64,000 nucleotides of DNA from Betaproteobacteria bacterium (GTDB lineage: Bacteria; Pseudomonadota; Gammaproteobacteria; Burkholderiales; Casimicrobiaceae). The translations under genes and the position numbers were made by a program. The stretch lies in NCBI GenBank assembly GCA_016704895.1, contig JADIZG010000012.1:1-64000 (forward strand), in the 5' to 3' direction. Position 1 is the first letter of the stretch; every line of letters starts with the position of its first letter. Of this stretch, positions 54,330 through 62,624 are shown piece after piece. The notes beneath the pieces were generated by a model. It did not search any database and had not been told where the DNA came from. It worked only from the letters and a program-made list of their open reading frames with translations.

Positions 54330-56180
54330 TCAGCCGCCGCCGGGTGGCGCGGCGATCGTGAAGATCTGCACCGCGTGGGGAGCGCCGGTGTCGACGTCGA
54401 CGTCCCATGTCGCTTCGCCGTCGGGCAGCGGCGCGATGCGCGAGTCGGCGCGCTCGATCGCCTGGGCGTCGACCCCTTCGCGCGCGATGCGCCGGATCGT
54501 CATCGGGCAGGTCACCGGCAATGCGTTCGCGACGACGAGCGTCCCCGCGCCGCGGGTGACGAAACGGTGGGCGACGGGCACCGGAGGCCCGCACGCCTTG
54601 CGCCAGGGATACGAAGTCCCGTCCGCAAGCGGGATCGACGCCGTCGGGGCCACCACCTGACCGGGGCGTCCCAGCGCGAACGCGCCGAGGCGCTCGTGCG
54701 GCGTTCCCGCGGGAACCGCGTCCGCGACCACCAGGAAGAGCGGCGTCCCGTCTCCCGTGCCGCCCAGCTCGACGCGGCTCGACGCGCCGCACGCGAGCCG
54801 TCCCGGCACGTTCAGGAGCATGTCGAGTATCCCCGCGAGCTCGCCGAACGCCCGGACCCTGCCGGCGTCGCAGACACGAGCGCCGATCCGGTCGAGGTCG
54901 GACGGCGCGAGCGTCGCGAGCGAGGCGTATCCCCGGGGCACGGACACCGAGAGATTGGCGGGCGCAGATAGCACGAAAGGGACCCGAATCTCGCCGCGCA
55001 CGGCACGAAGCGTCCATGCGCACGACACCGCCACCGAGACCCCGAGCGCGCAGGCGACGGGCACGACGCCCCAGCCGACCCGCCGCCCCGCGCGCGACGG
55101 GAGCGCCCCGGTCGCGGCCGCGAGCCACGCCGCGAACGGGGGCAACGCTGCGTAGAGCATGTAAAAGCGCGTGGTCTCGCGCACCGCGACGATCATCGCG
55201 ATGGTCGCCGCGCAGGCGGCGAGCGCCGACAGCACTGGCAGGCGCCAGGCCGTCGCCCGCCCGCAACCGCTCGCACGTGCCGGCCACGCGAACACGTAGA
55301 GTCCGGCGAGGGCGAGACGAGATCCGGCAGCGCGCCCGGCTGTCCCGCGAGCGCCGCCCCCGCCAGCGCATCGGGCGCCCGCCAGGCGATGCTCGAGAAC
55401 GCACCGGCCCATCGGGCCGGCGAGAAACGCGTCGCGTCGGACGACACGTTCGACGAGAACCGGCCGAGCGCCTCGGCGTTCGCCGCGAAGTCGAACGCGA
55501 GGGGCGCGAATGGCGTCAGCAAGGCGACGATGCCGAGCGCGCCACCGCACCGGGTGCGCCCCCCGCTCGCAACGCCAAGCGGCTGCGGCCAGCGGAAGCG
55601 CGAGCACCGGCAACGTCGTCGGATGCGCGTGCAACGCCAGGCCCGACGCCAGCGTCGACAGGATCCACCAGGACGGCGAGCCGAGCGTCCACGCCCGCCA
55701 CGAGCAAAGCGCGACGACGAGCATCGCCGACGGCACGAGCGACGGGTGCGCGATCCAGATCCCCTGCAGCGACGCCAGTCCGGGGAGCGCCAGGAACACG
55801 GCGAACGCGAGACCAAATGCGCGCCCCGCGACCTCGGACCCGAGGCGATACGCGAGCGGGAACTGCAGCGCCGACAGCAGCGCCACCATCGCGACCGCGG
55901 CCACGATCGAATGCGTGAGCGCCAGGGGCAGCGCGAGCAGCCAGTACCAGACCGGCCCGAGGTTGAGCGTCCAGGCGAGCACCGGACCGCGCGTCGGCCA
56001 CGCCGAGCCTTCGACGATGCGCGTGGCCTGGTCGAGGTCGCGAGCGAAGTCGCCCTCGATGAACGTGATCAGGAACGGCGCGGCGTGCAGGACGGCGAGC
56101 AGCGCGACGATCGCCCACGCGGTCAGCGGCCCGGGGGCGTCCCGTCCCGCATCGACGTCCGGAAGAAAGAGTCGCCGCAT
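54330..56180 (-). CDS. PMT/ArnT-like membrane glycosyltransferase (two offsetting frameshifts)
   Basis: Long open frame of 616 residues. The N-terminal part has clear GT-C features: FLITFIEGDFARDLDQATRI with the acidic active-site residues, RGPVLAWTLNLGPVWYWLLA and ALHAHPTTLPVLALPLA. Residues about 205-290 are Arg-rich nonsense in this frame. The neighbouring frame over 55320-55570 instead encodes hydrophobic GALGIVALLTPFAPLAFDFA and FSPARWAGAFSSIAWRAPDA. So two indels, near 55562 (in a six-C run) and 55320, shift out and back. The C-terminal about 250 residues are a soluble domain. Together with the gene at 48.9-50.6 kb it gives two GT-C enzymes within 8 kb. Confidence 0.7.
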   Translation of the reverse strand: MRRLFLPDVDAGRDAPGPLTAWAIVALLAVLHAAPFLITFIEGDFARDLDQATRIVEGSAWPTRGPVLAWTLNLGPVWYWLLALPLALTHSIVAAVAMVALLSALQFPLAYRLGSEVAGRAFGLAFAVFLALPGLASLQGIWIAHPSLVPSAMLVVALCSWRAWTLGSPSWWILSTLASGLALHAHPTTLPVLALPLAAAAWRCERGAHPVRWRARHRRLADAIRAPRVRLRGERRGARPVLVERVVRRDAFLAGPMGRCVLEHRLAGARCAGGGGARGTAGRAAGSRLALAGLYVFAWPARASGCGRATAWRLPVLSALAACAATIAMIVAVRETTRFYMLYAALPPFAAWLAAATGALPSRAGRRVGWGVVPVACALGVSVAVSCAWTLRAVRGEIRVPFVLSAPANLSVSVPRGYASLATLAPSDLDRIGARVCDAGRVRAFGELAGILDMLLNVPGRLACGASSRVELGGTGDGTPLFLVVADAVPAGTPHERLGAFALGRPGQVVAPTASIPLADGTSYPWRKACGPPVPVAHRFVTRGAGTLVVANALPVTCPMTIRRIAREGVDAQAIERADSRIAPLPDGEATWDVDVDTGAPHAVQIFTIAAPPGGG

Positions 56181-56432
56181 CCCGGAAGAATGCCATGCGT
56201 TCCGGATCTGCCGGGCGTCGTCGGCGCCGATCGACGGGTCCGGCCCGGTCGCCGGCCGGCGACGTCAAGGAATGGCGTGAAAATCGTCCCACCGCCGCTC
56301 GCGCCGCGCCTAGAATGCGCGGAAGCCCGCCCGGGTTCCCGGGAGCGGTGCTCGAGGCGCGGGAGGCGCGCAGGGATCGAGGCAGTGCGTCGGCCGCGCA
56401 AGGCGCGGTCGACGGATCGGGAGAGCGAACTC
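56181..56432. other. Divergent region glycosyltransferase/napF
   Basis: 252 bases with no gene. A purine-rich stretch near 56265-56285 and short inverted GCCGG repeats are all I see; no promoter pair is convincing. Confidence 0.35.
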
Positions 56433-56999
56433 ATGCGGAGCGCGAATCACGGACGGGCCGGCCATCGGAGCGCGCGCGTCCCGTCGGGAGCGCCGGATCT
56501 CGCGCGGCGCGCGCTCCTCGTCGGCGACGCGCCCGGTCCCGTGCTGCTGCCCCCGTGGTCGCTCGCGCCGGACGCCTTCGACCGCGCGTGCACCAGGTGC
56601 GGCAAGTGCGTCGAGGCCTGCCCCACGCACGTGCTCAAGCTCGCCGCGGGAACGGTGCAGGTCGACTTCGCCGACGGCGAGTGCACGTTCTGCGGCGAGT
56701 GCGTCGCGTCGTGCCCGGAGCCGGCGTTCGACGTCGCGGCACGCGCGGCGGGCGCGCGTCCGTGGACGGTCGTCGCCCGGATCGACGCGACGTGCCTCGC
56801 TCGCCTCGGCGTCGAATGCCAGAGCTGCGGCGACGCATGCGAGGCGCACGCGATCCGGTTCCGCCCGCGGCCGAACGGGGCGGTGCCCGAGCCCCGCGTC
56901 GACGGTGGACATTGCACCGGCTGCGGCGCATGCGTACGCGTGTGCCCGGCCAGCGCGATCGACGTGCGCCCGCGCCACGTCGACCCCGTTTCCGCCTGA
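56433..56999 (+). CDS. napF: NapF-like ferredoxin-type protein
   Basis: Iron-sulfur protein of 188 residues with four 4Fe-4S-type motifs: CTRCGKCVEACPTHVL, CTFCGECVASCPEPAF, CQSCGDACEAHAIRF and CTGCGACVRVCPASAI. This order, with VDFADGECTFC between the first two, is that of NapF, which helps load or mature the periplasmic nitrate reductase NapA. No nap gene is nearby, so it is an orphan, and a similar role for another molybdoenzyme is possible. The start has a short Arg-rich N-terminus. It is divergent from the glycosyltransferase. Confidence 0.83.
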   Translation: MRSANHGRAGHRSARVPSGAPDLARRALLVGDAPGPVLLPPWSLAPDAFDRACTRCGKCVEACPTHVLKLAAGTVQVDFADGECTFCGECVASCPEPAFDVAARAAGARPWTVVARIDATCLARLGVECQSCGDACEAHAIRFRPRPNGAVPEPRVDGGHCTGCGACVRVCPASAIDVRPRHVDPVSA

Positions 57000-57077
57000 C
57001 GCAGCGCCGGCACCGCGGCCCGTCGCGGTGCGCACGCGCGCTATGATGCGGGTCCGTCCGACAGCCCGCCGCTCGCA

Positions 57078-58256
57078 ATGCTTGCCGATCTCGATCCTGC
57101 ACGCGCCCTGCCCCGCGACGCGTCGCGCGCCACGCTGATCGGGCGCGCGTGGCTCCCCGCCGCGGGCGGCCCGGCGCCTGTCGTCGTCCGCGACGGCGAC
57201 GTCTACGATCTCTCGCGCGTCGCGCCGACCGTGAGCGAGCTTCTCAACCTGCCCGACCCGGCCGGAACGGTGCGATCGGCGCAGGGACTCGCCCGCGTGG
57301 GTGCGGTGTCGGACCTGCTGTCCAACAGCGACGAGCCGTCGCGCGATCCGTCGCGACCGTGGCTTCTGGCGCCCAACGACCTGCAGGCGATCAAGGCCGC
57401 GGGCGTCACGTTCGTGTCGAGCATGCTCGAACGCGTGATCGAGGAGCAGGCGCGCGGCGATCCGGCGAAGGCCGAGCGCGTGCGCCACGCGATCGTCGCG
57501 ATCATCGGCGACGACCTCGCGGCGGTGAGGCCCGGATCGCCCGAGGCCGCGAAGCTCAAGGACGCGCTGATCGCGCAGGGCGCGTGGTCGCAGTACCTCG
57601 AGGTCGGCATCGGTCCCGACGCCGAGATCTTCACGAAGTCGCAGCCGATGTCGGCGGTCGGCACCGGAGCGGACATCGGCATCCACCCGAAATCGGCGTG
57701 GAACAACCCGGAGCCGGAGATCGTGCTCGCCGTCGCCTCGGACGGCCGCGTCGTCGGCGCGACGCTCGGCAACGACGTGAACCTGCGCGACTTCGAGGGG
57801 CGCAGCGCGCTGCTGCTCGGCAAGGCGAAGGACAACACGGGCTCGTGCGCGATCGGGCCGTTCATCCGGCTGTTCGACGCCGGCTACTCGGCGGACGACG
57901 TGCGCGGGGCCGACCTCGCGCTGCGCGTCGAAGGGCCGGAAGGCTTCGTGCTCGAAGGCTCGAGCTCCATGGCGAGGATCAGCCGCGACCCCGTGGATCT
58001 CGCCGCGCAGGCGATCGGCGCGAACCACCAGTATCCGGACGGCTTCGTCCTGTTCCTCGGTACGATGTTCGCGCCGGTCAAGGACCGGCATGGCCCGGGC
58101 CAGGGGTTCACGCACGCGGTGGGCGACGTCGTCACGGTGTCGACGCCCTCGCTCGGCGCGCTCGCGAACCGCGTGCGCACCAGCGACACGGTCGCGCCGT
58201 GGACGATGGGCGCGGGCGCGCTCATGCGCAACCTCGCGGCTCGCGGGTTGCTCTGA
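57078..58256 (+). CDS. Fumarylacetoacetate hydrolase family protein
   Basis: Enzyme of 392 residues. The FAH fold (about residues 150-380) has the metal-binding acidic residues in NNPEPEIVLAVASDG, LGNDVNLRDFEGRSALLLGK, and the ISRDPVDLAAQAIG segment. The N-terminal about 120 residues form the cap. Length and layout resemble sugar-acid dehydratases of this superfamily (for example 2-keto-3-deoxy-acid dehydratases) more than true fumarylacetoacetase, but the reaction is not provable here. It is followed 139 bases later by a MetE-like and then a 6PGD-like gene on the same strand, so a catabolic operon is likely. Confidence 0.82.
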   Translation: MLADLDPARALPRDASRATLIGRAWLPAAGGPAPVVVRDGDVYDLSRVAPTVSELLNLPDPAGTVRSAQGLARVGAVSDLLSNSDEPSRDPSRPWLLAPNDLQAIKAAGVTFVSSMLERVIEEQARGDPAKAERVRHAIVAIIGDDLAAVRPGSPEAAKLKDALIAQGAWSQYLEVGIGPDAEIFTKSQPMSAVGTGADIGIHPKSAWNNPEPEIVLAVASDGRVVGATLGNDVNLRDFEGRSALLLGKAKDNTGSCAIGPFIRLFDAGYSADDVRGADLALRVEGPEGFVLEGSSSMARISRDPVDLAAQAIGANHQYPDGFVLFLGTMFAPVKDRHGPGQGFTHAVGDVVTVSTPSLGALANRVRTSDTVAPWTMGAGALMRNLAARGLL

Positions 58257-58395
58257 CCCCTGCGGCGCGGCCGGCGGCACGCCCCGGCCCGGTCGCGGGA
58301 CCGCACTGCGCTCGACCGCAGGGGCCGGGCGTAAAATGGGTGCTCGTTTCCCGCCGGCGGCATCTCCGCTGCCGGACTCTTCCTCCCGAGACGCC

Positions 58396-59541
58396 ATGAC
58401 CGACACCCCTGCCGCGACCCGCACGACCGTCCGCAACGTCCCGCCGTTCCGCGCCGACCACGTCGGCAGCTTCCTGCGCCCGCGCTCGCTGCTCGATGCC
58501 CGGGAGAAGTTCGCGAACGGCGAGATCGACGCCTCCGCGCTCAGGAGCGTCGAGGACGCGGCGATCCGCGACATCGTCAAGTTCCAGGAGGACCTGGGCC
58601 TGCGCGGCATCACCGACGGCGAGTTCCGCCGCACCTACTTCCACATCGACTTCCTGACGCAGCTCGACGGCGTCGAGACCAAGGGCGGGATCGCGATCAG
58701 CTTCCACAGCAACGCGGGCAACGTCGACTTCGCGCCGCCGATCATGCAGGTGACCGGCAAGGTCCGCCACTCGCGGCCGATCCAGCGCCGCGACTTCGAG
58801 TTCCTGAAGTCGGCGACGACGCGCACGCCGAAGGTGACGATCCCGTCGCCGACGATGCTGCACTTCCGCGGCGGCCGCGGTGCGATCAGCAAGGACGCGT
58901 ATCCGGCGATGGAGGACTTCTTCGACGACGTCGCGCAGGCCTACCGCGACGAGATCGCCGACCTGGCCGCCGCCGGCTGCACCTACCTGCAGCTCGACGA
59001 CACCAACCTCGCCTACCTGTGCGACACGAAGATGCGCGAGGGGGCGAAGGCGCGCGGCGACGATCCCGACGAGCTGCCGCGCCGCTACGCGAAGCTCATC
59101 AACGCGGCGATCGCGACGAGGCCGTCGTCGATGACCGTGGGCGTGCACCTGTGCCGCGGCAACTTCAAGAGCGCGTGGGCGGCCGAGGGCGGCTACGAGC
59201 CGGTCGCGAGGATCCTGTTCAACGAGCTCGACGTCGACGCCTATTTCCTCGAGTACGACGACGCGCGCTCGGGCGACTTCGCGCCGCTGCGCCACGTGCC
59301 GAAGGGCAAGATCGTCGTGCTCGGGCTCGTGAGCACCAAGCTCGACCGGATGGAGACGAAGGACGAGCTCAAGCGCCGAATCGACGAGGCGGCGAAGGTC
59401 ATGCCGCTCGACCAGATGTGCCTGTCGCCGCAGTGCGGCTTCTCGTCGACCGTGCACGGCAACGAGATCGCGGTCGCGACGCAGGCGGCCAAGATCCGGC
59501 TGTGCGTCGACACGGCGCGCGACGTCTGGGGCGGCGTCTGA
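58396..59541 (+). CDS. MetE C-terminal-like (cobalamin-independent Met synthase family) protein
   Basis: Protein of 381 residues matching the C-terminal catalytic barrel of MetE, without the N-terminal half. RADHVGSFLRPRSLLDAREK is the usual start of this short type. GCTYLQLDDTNLAYLC, the zinc-site GVHLCRGNFKS, and CLSPQCGFSST hold the expected His and Cys ligands. Free-standing members often act in catabolism or as methyltransferases with unknown partners rather than in methionine synthesis. Its place between an FAH-family and a 6PGD-like gene suggests a shared pathway, but the substrate is not clear. Confidence 0.82.
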   Translation: MTDTPAATRTTVRNVPPFRADHVGSFLRPRSLLDAREKFANGEIDASALRSVEDAAIRDIVKFQEDLGLRGITDGEFRRTYFHIDFLTQLDGVETKGGIAISFHSNAGNVDFAPPIMQVTGKVRHSRPIQRRDFEFLKSATTRTPKVTIPSPTMLHFRGGRGAISKDAYPAMEDFFDDVAQAYRDEIADLAAAGCTYLQLDDTNLAYLCDTKMREGAKARGDDPDELPRRYAKLINAAIATRPSSMTVGVHLCRGNFKSAWAAEGGYEPVARILFNELDVDAYFLEYDDARSGDFAPLRHVPKGKIVVLGLVSTKLDRMETKDELKRRIDEAAKVMPLDQMCLSPQCGFSSTVHGNEIAVATQAAKIRLCVDTARDVWGGV

Positions 59542-59546
59542 CCGAC

Positions 59547-59571
59547 GGTGTCTGACACGGTGTCTGACACC
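59547..59571. repeat. Tandem palindrome GGTGTCTGACAC(C)
   Basis: GGTGTCTGACAC at 59547-59558 is followed directly by GGTGTCTGACACC at 59559-59571. Each is a palindrome around a central T. They lie between the MetE-like stop and the Shine-Dalgarno of the next gene, and can form two small hairpins or be a protein site. Confidence 0.6.
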
Positions 59572-59601
59572 GAAGTTGATTTCGTCGCGAACGGAGGCAC
59601 C

Positions 59602-60528
59602 TTGGCGGCACCCGCGAAGCTCGCGATCGGCCTCGTCGGCTACGGCGAAGTCGGCAAGATCCTCACGGCGGCGCTCGTCGAACGCAAGGCGGGCTGGGTC
59701 GGCGCGTGGGACATCCTGCTCGCCGATCCCGCGGCCGGGGCCACGATGAAGGCGCACGCGTCGCGCACCGGCGTCGAGGCGGTGGCGTCGATGGCGGCGC
59801 TCACCGCGCGCGCCGACGTCATCATCTCGGCGGTCACCGCGTCGCAGGCCTGGGCGGTCGCCGACGAGGCCGCGCGGACGATCCGCCACGGCACGTGGTT
59901 CATGGACCTCAACTCGTGCTCGCCGGGCACGAAGCAGCGCTCGTCGCAGCGCATCGACGCGGCCGGCGGTCGCTACGTCGAATCCGCCGTGATGACGACG
60001 GTCCCGCAGTACGGCATCGGCGTCCCGATGCTTCTGGGGGGCAAGGACGCCCCTGCGCTCGAGGCGCTGCTCGCGCCGCTAGGCTTCTCGATGGGGATCG
60101 CGGCCGACCGCGTCGGCGTCGCCTCGGCGATCAAGATGTGCCGCAGCGTGATGATCAAGGGGCTCGAATCGCTGCTGGTCGAGAGCCTCACGTCGGCACG
60201 CGCCTACGGCGTCGAGGACCGCGTCGTCGCCTCGCTGCACGAGACCTTCCCCGAGCTCGACTGGGAGAAGATCGCCTCGTACATGGTCAGCCGCACCGCG
60301 CTGCACGGCAAGCGGCGCGCCGAGGAGATGCGCGAGGTCGCCGTCACCGTGCGGGAGGCGGGACTCGACCCGTGGATGGCGTCCGCGACCGCCGAGCGGC
60401 AGGACTGGATGGCGGAACTGAAGGAGCCTGCGCACCTCGCGCAGGTCGCGAAGGACGCCAACTGGCGCGAGTACGCGGACCGGCTCCTCGCCGCGGTAGC
60501 CGCGCGCCGGAAATCCGCCGCCGACTGA
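59602..60528 (+). CDS. 6-phosphogluconate dehydrogenase-like NAD(P) oxidoreductase (DUF1932 type)
   Basis: Dehydrogenase of 308 residues. The Rossmann motif is IGLVGYGEVGKIL at the N-terminus; DVIISAVTASQAW and DLNSCSPGTKQRSS follow as in the beta-hydroxyacid dehydrogenase superfamily; the C-terminal part has IKMCRSVMIKGLESLLVES with the expected Lys region, and matches the DUF1932 layout. A TTG at 59602 has GGAGG 7 bases upstream and begins just before the fold; an earlier GTG at 59548 lies inside a palindrome repeat. Probably acts on a product of the FAH and MetE-like enzymes, which is inference. Confidence 0.83.
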   Translation: MAAPAKLAIGLVGYGEVGKILTAALVERKAGWVGAWDILLADPAAGATMKAHASRTGVEAVASMAALTARADVIISAVTASQAWAVADEAARTIRHGTWFMDLNSCSPGTKQRSSQRIDAAGGRYVESAVMTTVPQYGIGVPMLLGGKDAPALEALLAPLGFSMGIAADRVGVASAIKMCRSVMIKGLESLLVESLTSARAYGVEDRVVASLHETFPELDWEKIASYMVSRTALHGKRRAEEMREVAVTVREAGLDPWMASATAERQDWMAELKEPAHLAQVAKDANWREYADRLLAAVAARRKSAAD

Positions 60529-60542
60529 CGTCCGGTCGCGCG

Positions 60543-61127
60543 TCAGCGCGGCGCTGCTTCCGGTCCCACGCCCCACGGCGGCGGCGCGATCGCGACGATC
60601 CTGCGGAACAGCTCGCGGAACGCCTTCGAGGCCGGGACGCCGACGATCGGGTCCTCGTTCGACAGGAACGCCGTGTCGATCGCCTTCCAGTCCTCGTCGG
60701 CGAGCGCCTTCGCGGCGAGCGGCAGCAGCTCGTCCTCCTCCTTGCGCATGTGCCGCCAGTGGAAGTACGAGTAGCGCTCGACGGCCTCGACGAACGCCGC
60801 GAGCGTCGAGGCATCGTCGCGGAAGCGCTCCCACGTCGCCTTGAGCTCGGCGAAGCGCTCGCGGCCGACCGCGTGCTCTGCCTCGAGCGCGTCGAGCAGC
60901 GGTGCCGCCTCCGGCCGTCTCGCGCGCATCCGGGCGAACAGGAAGTCGTCCTCCTTCGGATGGTGCAGCTTCTCGGGGAACGCCTCGATGTAGTGGAACA
61001 TCGCGCCGATCAGCGCGTGGTCGACCGGGATGCGCCCCGCCGCGACCTCGACGAGCATGTGTCGCAGCCCTTCGATGACCGAGGTGATCGCGCGGTGCTC
61101 GTCCTGGATGATGGCGATGGCCTTCAT
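60543..61127 (-). CDS. Hemerythrin HHE domain protein
   Basis: Four-helix protein of 194 residues with the HHE metal-binding pattern: QDEHRAI near the N-terminus, EKLHHPKEDDFLF, LEAEHAVG, and FHWRHMRKEEDELL. Such proteins bind a di-iron centre and O2 or NO, and take part in redox or nitrosative stress responses or iron homeostasis. The ATG at 61127 begins MKAIAIIQDEH. It lies 14 bases past the livF stop on the same strand, and is probably the last gene of the transporter operon, an unusual pairing. Confidence 0.87.
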   Translation of the reverse strand: MKAIAIIQDEHRAITSVIEGLRHMLVEVAAGRIPVDHALIGAMFHYIEAFPEKLHHPKEDDFLFARMRARRPEAAPLLDALEAEHAVGRERFAELKATWERFRDDASTLAAFVEAVERYSYFHWRHMRKEEDELLPLAAKALADEDWKAIDTAFLSNEDPIVGVPASKAFRELFRRIVAIAPPPWGVGPEAAPR

Positions 61128-61141
61128 GGTCGATTCCGGAA

Positions 61142-61843
61142 TCAGGAGACGGAGACGAGCCGGTGGAGCGTCTCGGGGTCGGCGAGCAGCTGCTCGCTCG
61201 CCGAGCGGTGGACGACGCGGCCGCGCTCGAGCACGACGGCCTGGCGCGTCAGCGCGAGCGCGAGCTTCGCGTGCTGCTCGACGACGATCACCGCCATGCC
61301 GCCGTCGGCGACGAGCTCGCGGATCACGTTCATCAGCTCCTGCACGATGATCGGCGCGAGGCCTTCCATCGGCTCGTCGAGCAGCAGCAGGCTCGGGTTC
61401 ACCATCAGCGCGCGCGCGATCGCGAGCATCTGCTGCTCGCCGCCCGAGAGCTGGTTGCCGTAGTTGCCCCGGCGCTCCTCGAGGCGCGGGAAGATCTCGT
61501 AGACCTTCTTCACCGTCCACCGCCCCGGCCGGGCGACCGCGGTCAGGTGCTCCTCGACCGTGAGCGACGGGAACATGAAGCGCTCCTGCGGCACCCAGCC
61601 CAGGCCCGCCTGGCTGCGCCGGTGCGTCGGCAGCGCCGCGAGGTCGCGCCCCCGCCAGCGGAGCAGGCCGCCGCGCAGGCGCGTCAGCCCCATCAGCGTG
61701 ACGAGCAGCGTCGTCTTCCCCATGCCGTTGCGGCCGAGCAGCGCGAGGCTGTCGCCTTCCTCGAGCGAGAGCGAAACGTCCTCGAGGACGACGCCGTCGC
61801 CGTAGCCGGCGGTCACGCCCTCGACGGCGAGCAGTTCAGCCAT
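61142..61843 (-). CDS. livF: Branched-chain amino acid ABC transporter ATPase LivF
   Basis: ATPase of 233 residues with Walker A GRNGMGKTT, signature LSGGEQQMLAIARAL and Walker B LLLLDEPMEGLAP, followed by the H-loop IVVEQH. GMGKTTLLVTLMGL is typical of LivF rather than LivG. Start overlaps the livG stop by 8 bases. Substrates of this family range from leucine-type amino acids to urea and aromatic acids; none is determined here. Confidence 0.93.
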   Translation of the reverse strand: MAELLAVEGVTAGYGDGVVLEDVSLSLEEGDSLALLGRNGMGKTTLLVTLMGLTRLRGGLLRWRGRDLAALPTHRRSQAGLGWVPQERFMFPSLTVEEHLTAVARPGRWTVKKVYEIFPRLEERRGNYGNQLSGGEQQMLAIARALMVNPSLLLLDEPMEGLAPIIVQELMNVIRELVADGGMAVIVVEQHAKLALALTRQAVVLERGRVVHRSASEQLLADPETLHRLVSVS

Positions 61844-62624
61844 GCTGCGCCTCGCCCAGGTAGACCTCGCGCACGCGCGGGTCGGCGGCGATCTCCGCGG
61901 GCGTGCCTTCGGTCAGCACGCGCCCGCCGACCAGCACGGTGATCCGCTCGGCGAAGCGGAACACGAGGTCCATGTCGTGCTCGATGAACAGGATCGTCAC
62001 GTCGGCCGGCAGCCGCGCGATCACCGAGAACAGCTCGGCGCTCTCGCCGGCGGGGATGCCCGCGGCCGGCTCGTCGAGCAGCAGGATGCCTGGCTTCGTG
62101 GCGAGCGCGAGCGCGATCTCGACCAGACGCTGCTTGCCGTACGGCAGGTTGCGCGTGAGCGTGTCGGCCTCGGGCGCGAGGCGCAGCATCTCGAGCAGCG
62201 CGTACGCCTCGTCGGCCTCCTGTCGCTGGCTCGCCACCGTGCGGTGCCAGATTCCCGCCCGCCCCTTGCGCTCGCACACGGCGAGCACGACCGACTCGAG
62301 CACGGTGAGCCCCGCGAACAGCGTGTTGATCTGGAACGTGCGCGTCATGCCGCGCTTGACGCGCACGTGCTGCGGCAACCCGGTGATGCGCTCGTCGCCG
62401 AGGAACACGTCGCCCGACGTGGGCGCGAGCGCGCCGGTCAGCAGGTTGATGAGCGTCGTCTTGCCGGCGCCGTTCGGCCCGATCAGCGCGTGGCGCGCGC
62501 CGTGCGGGAACGCGAGCGACACGTCGCTGTTCGCCTTGATCGCGCCGAAGTGCTTCGACAATCCCTCGGTTCGCAGTGCCGCAGTCACGACGTGCCGCAT
62601 CGCGGCGGCCCGGCGGGCGCTCAT
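61836..62624 (-). CDS. livG: Branched-chain amino acid ABC transporter ATPase LivG
   Basis: ATPase of 262 residues with Walker A GPNGAGKTT, the LivG-type GMTRTFQINTLFAGLTVLES, a signature near LPYGKQRLVEIALALA, and Walker B GILLLDEPAAGI then FIEHDMDLVF. The ATG at 62624 overlaps the stop of livM (ATGA). A later ATG at 62600 would give MRHVVTA; the coupling supports the first. Confidence 0.92.
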   Translation of the reverse strand: MSARRAAAMRHVVTAALRTEGLSKHFGAIKANSDVSLAFPHGARHALIGPNGAGKTTLINLLTGALAPTSGDVFLGDERITGLPQHVRVKRGMTRTFQINTLFAGLTVLESVVLAVCERKGRAGIWHRTVASQRQEADEAYALLEMLRLAPEADTLTRNLPYGKQRLVEIALALATKPGILLLDEPAAGIPAGESAELFSVIARLPADVTILFIEHDMDLVFRFAERITVLVGGRVLTEGTPAEIAADPRVREVYLGEAQHG

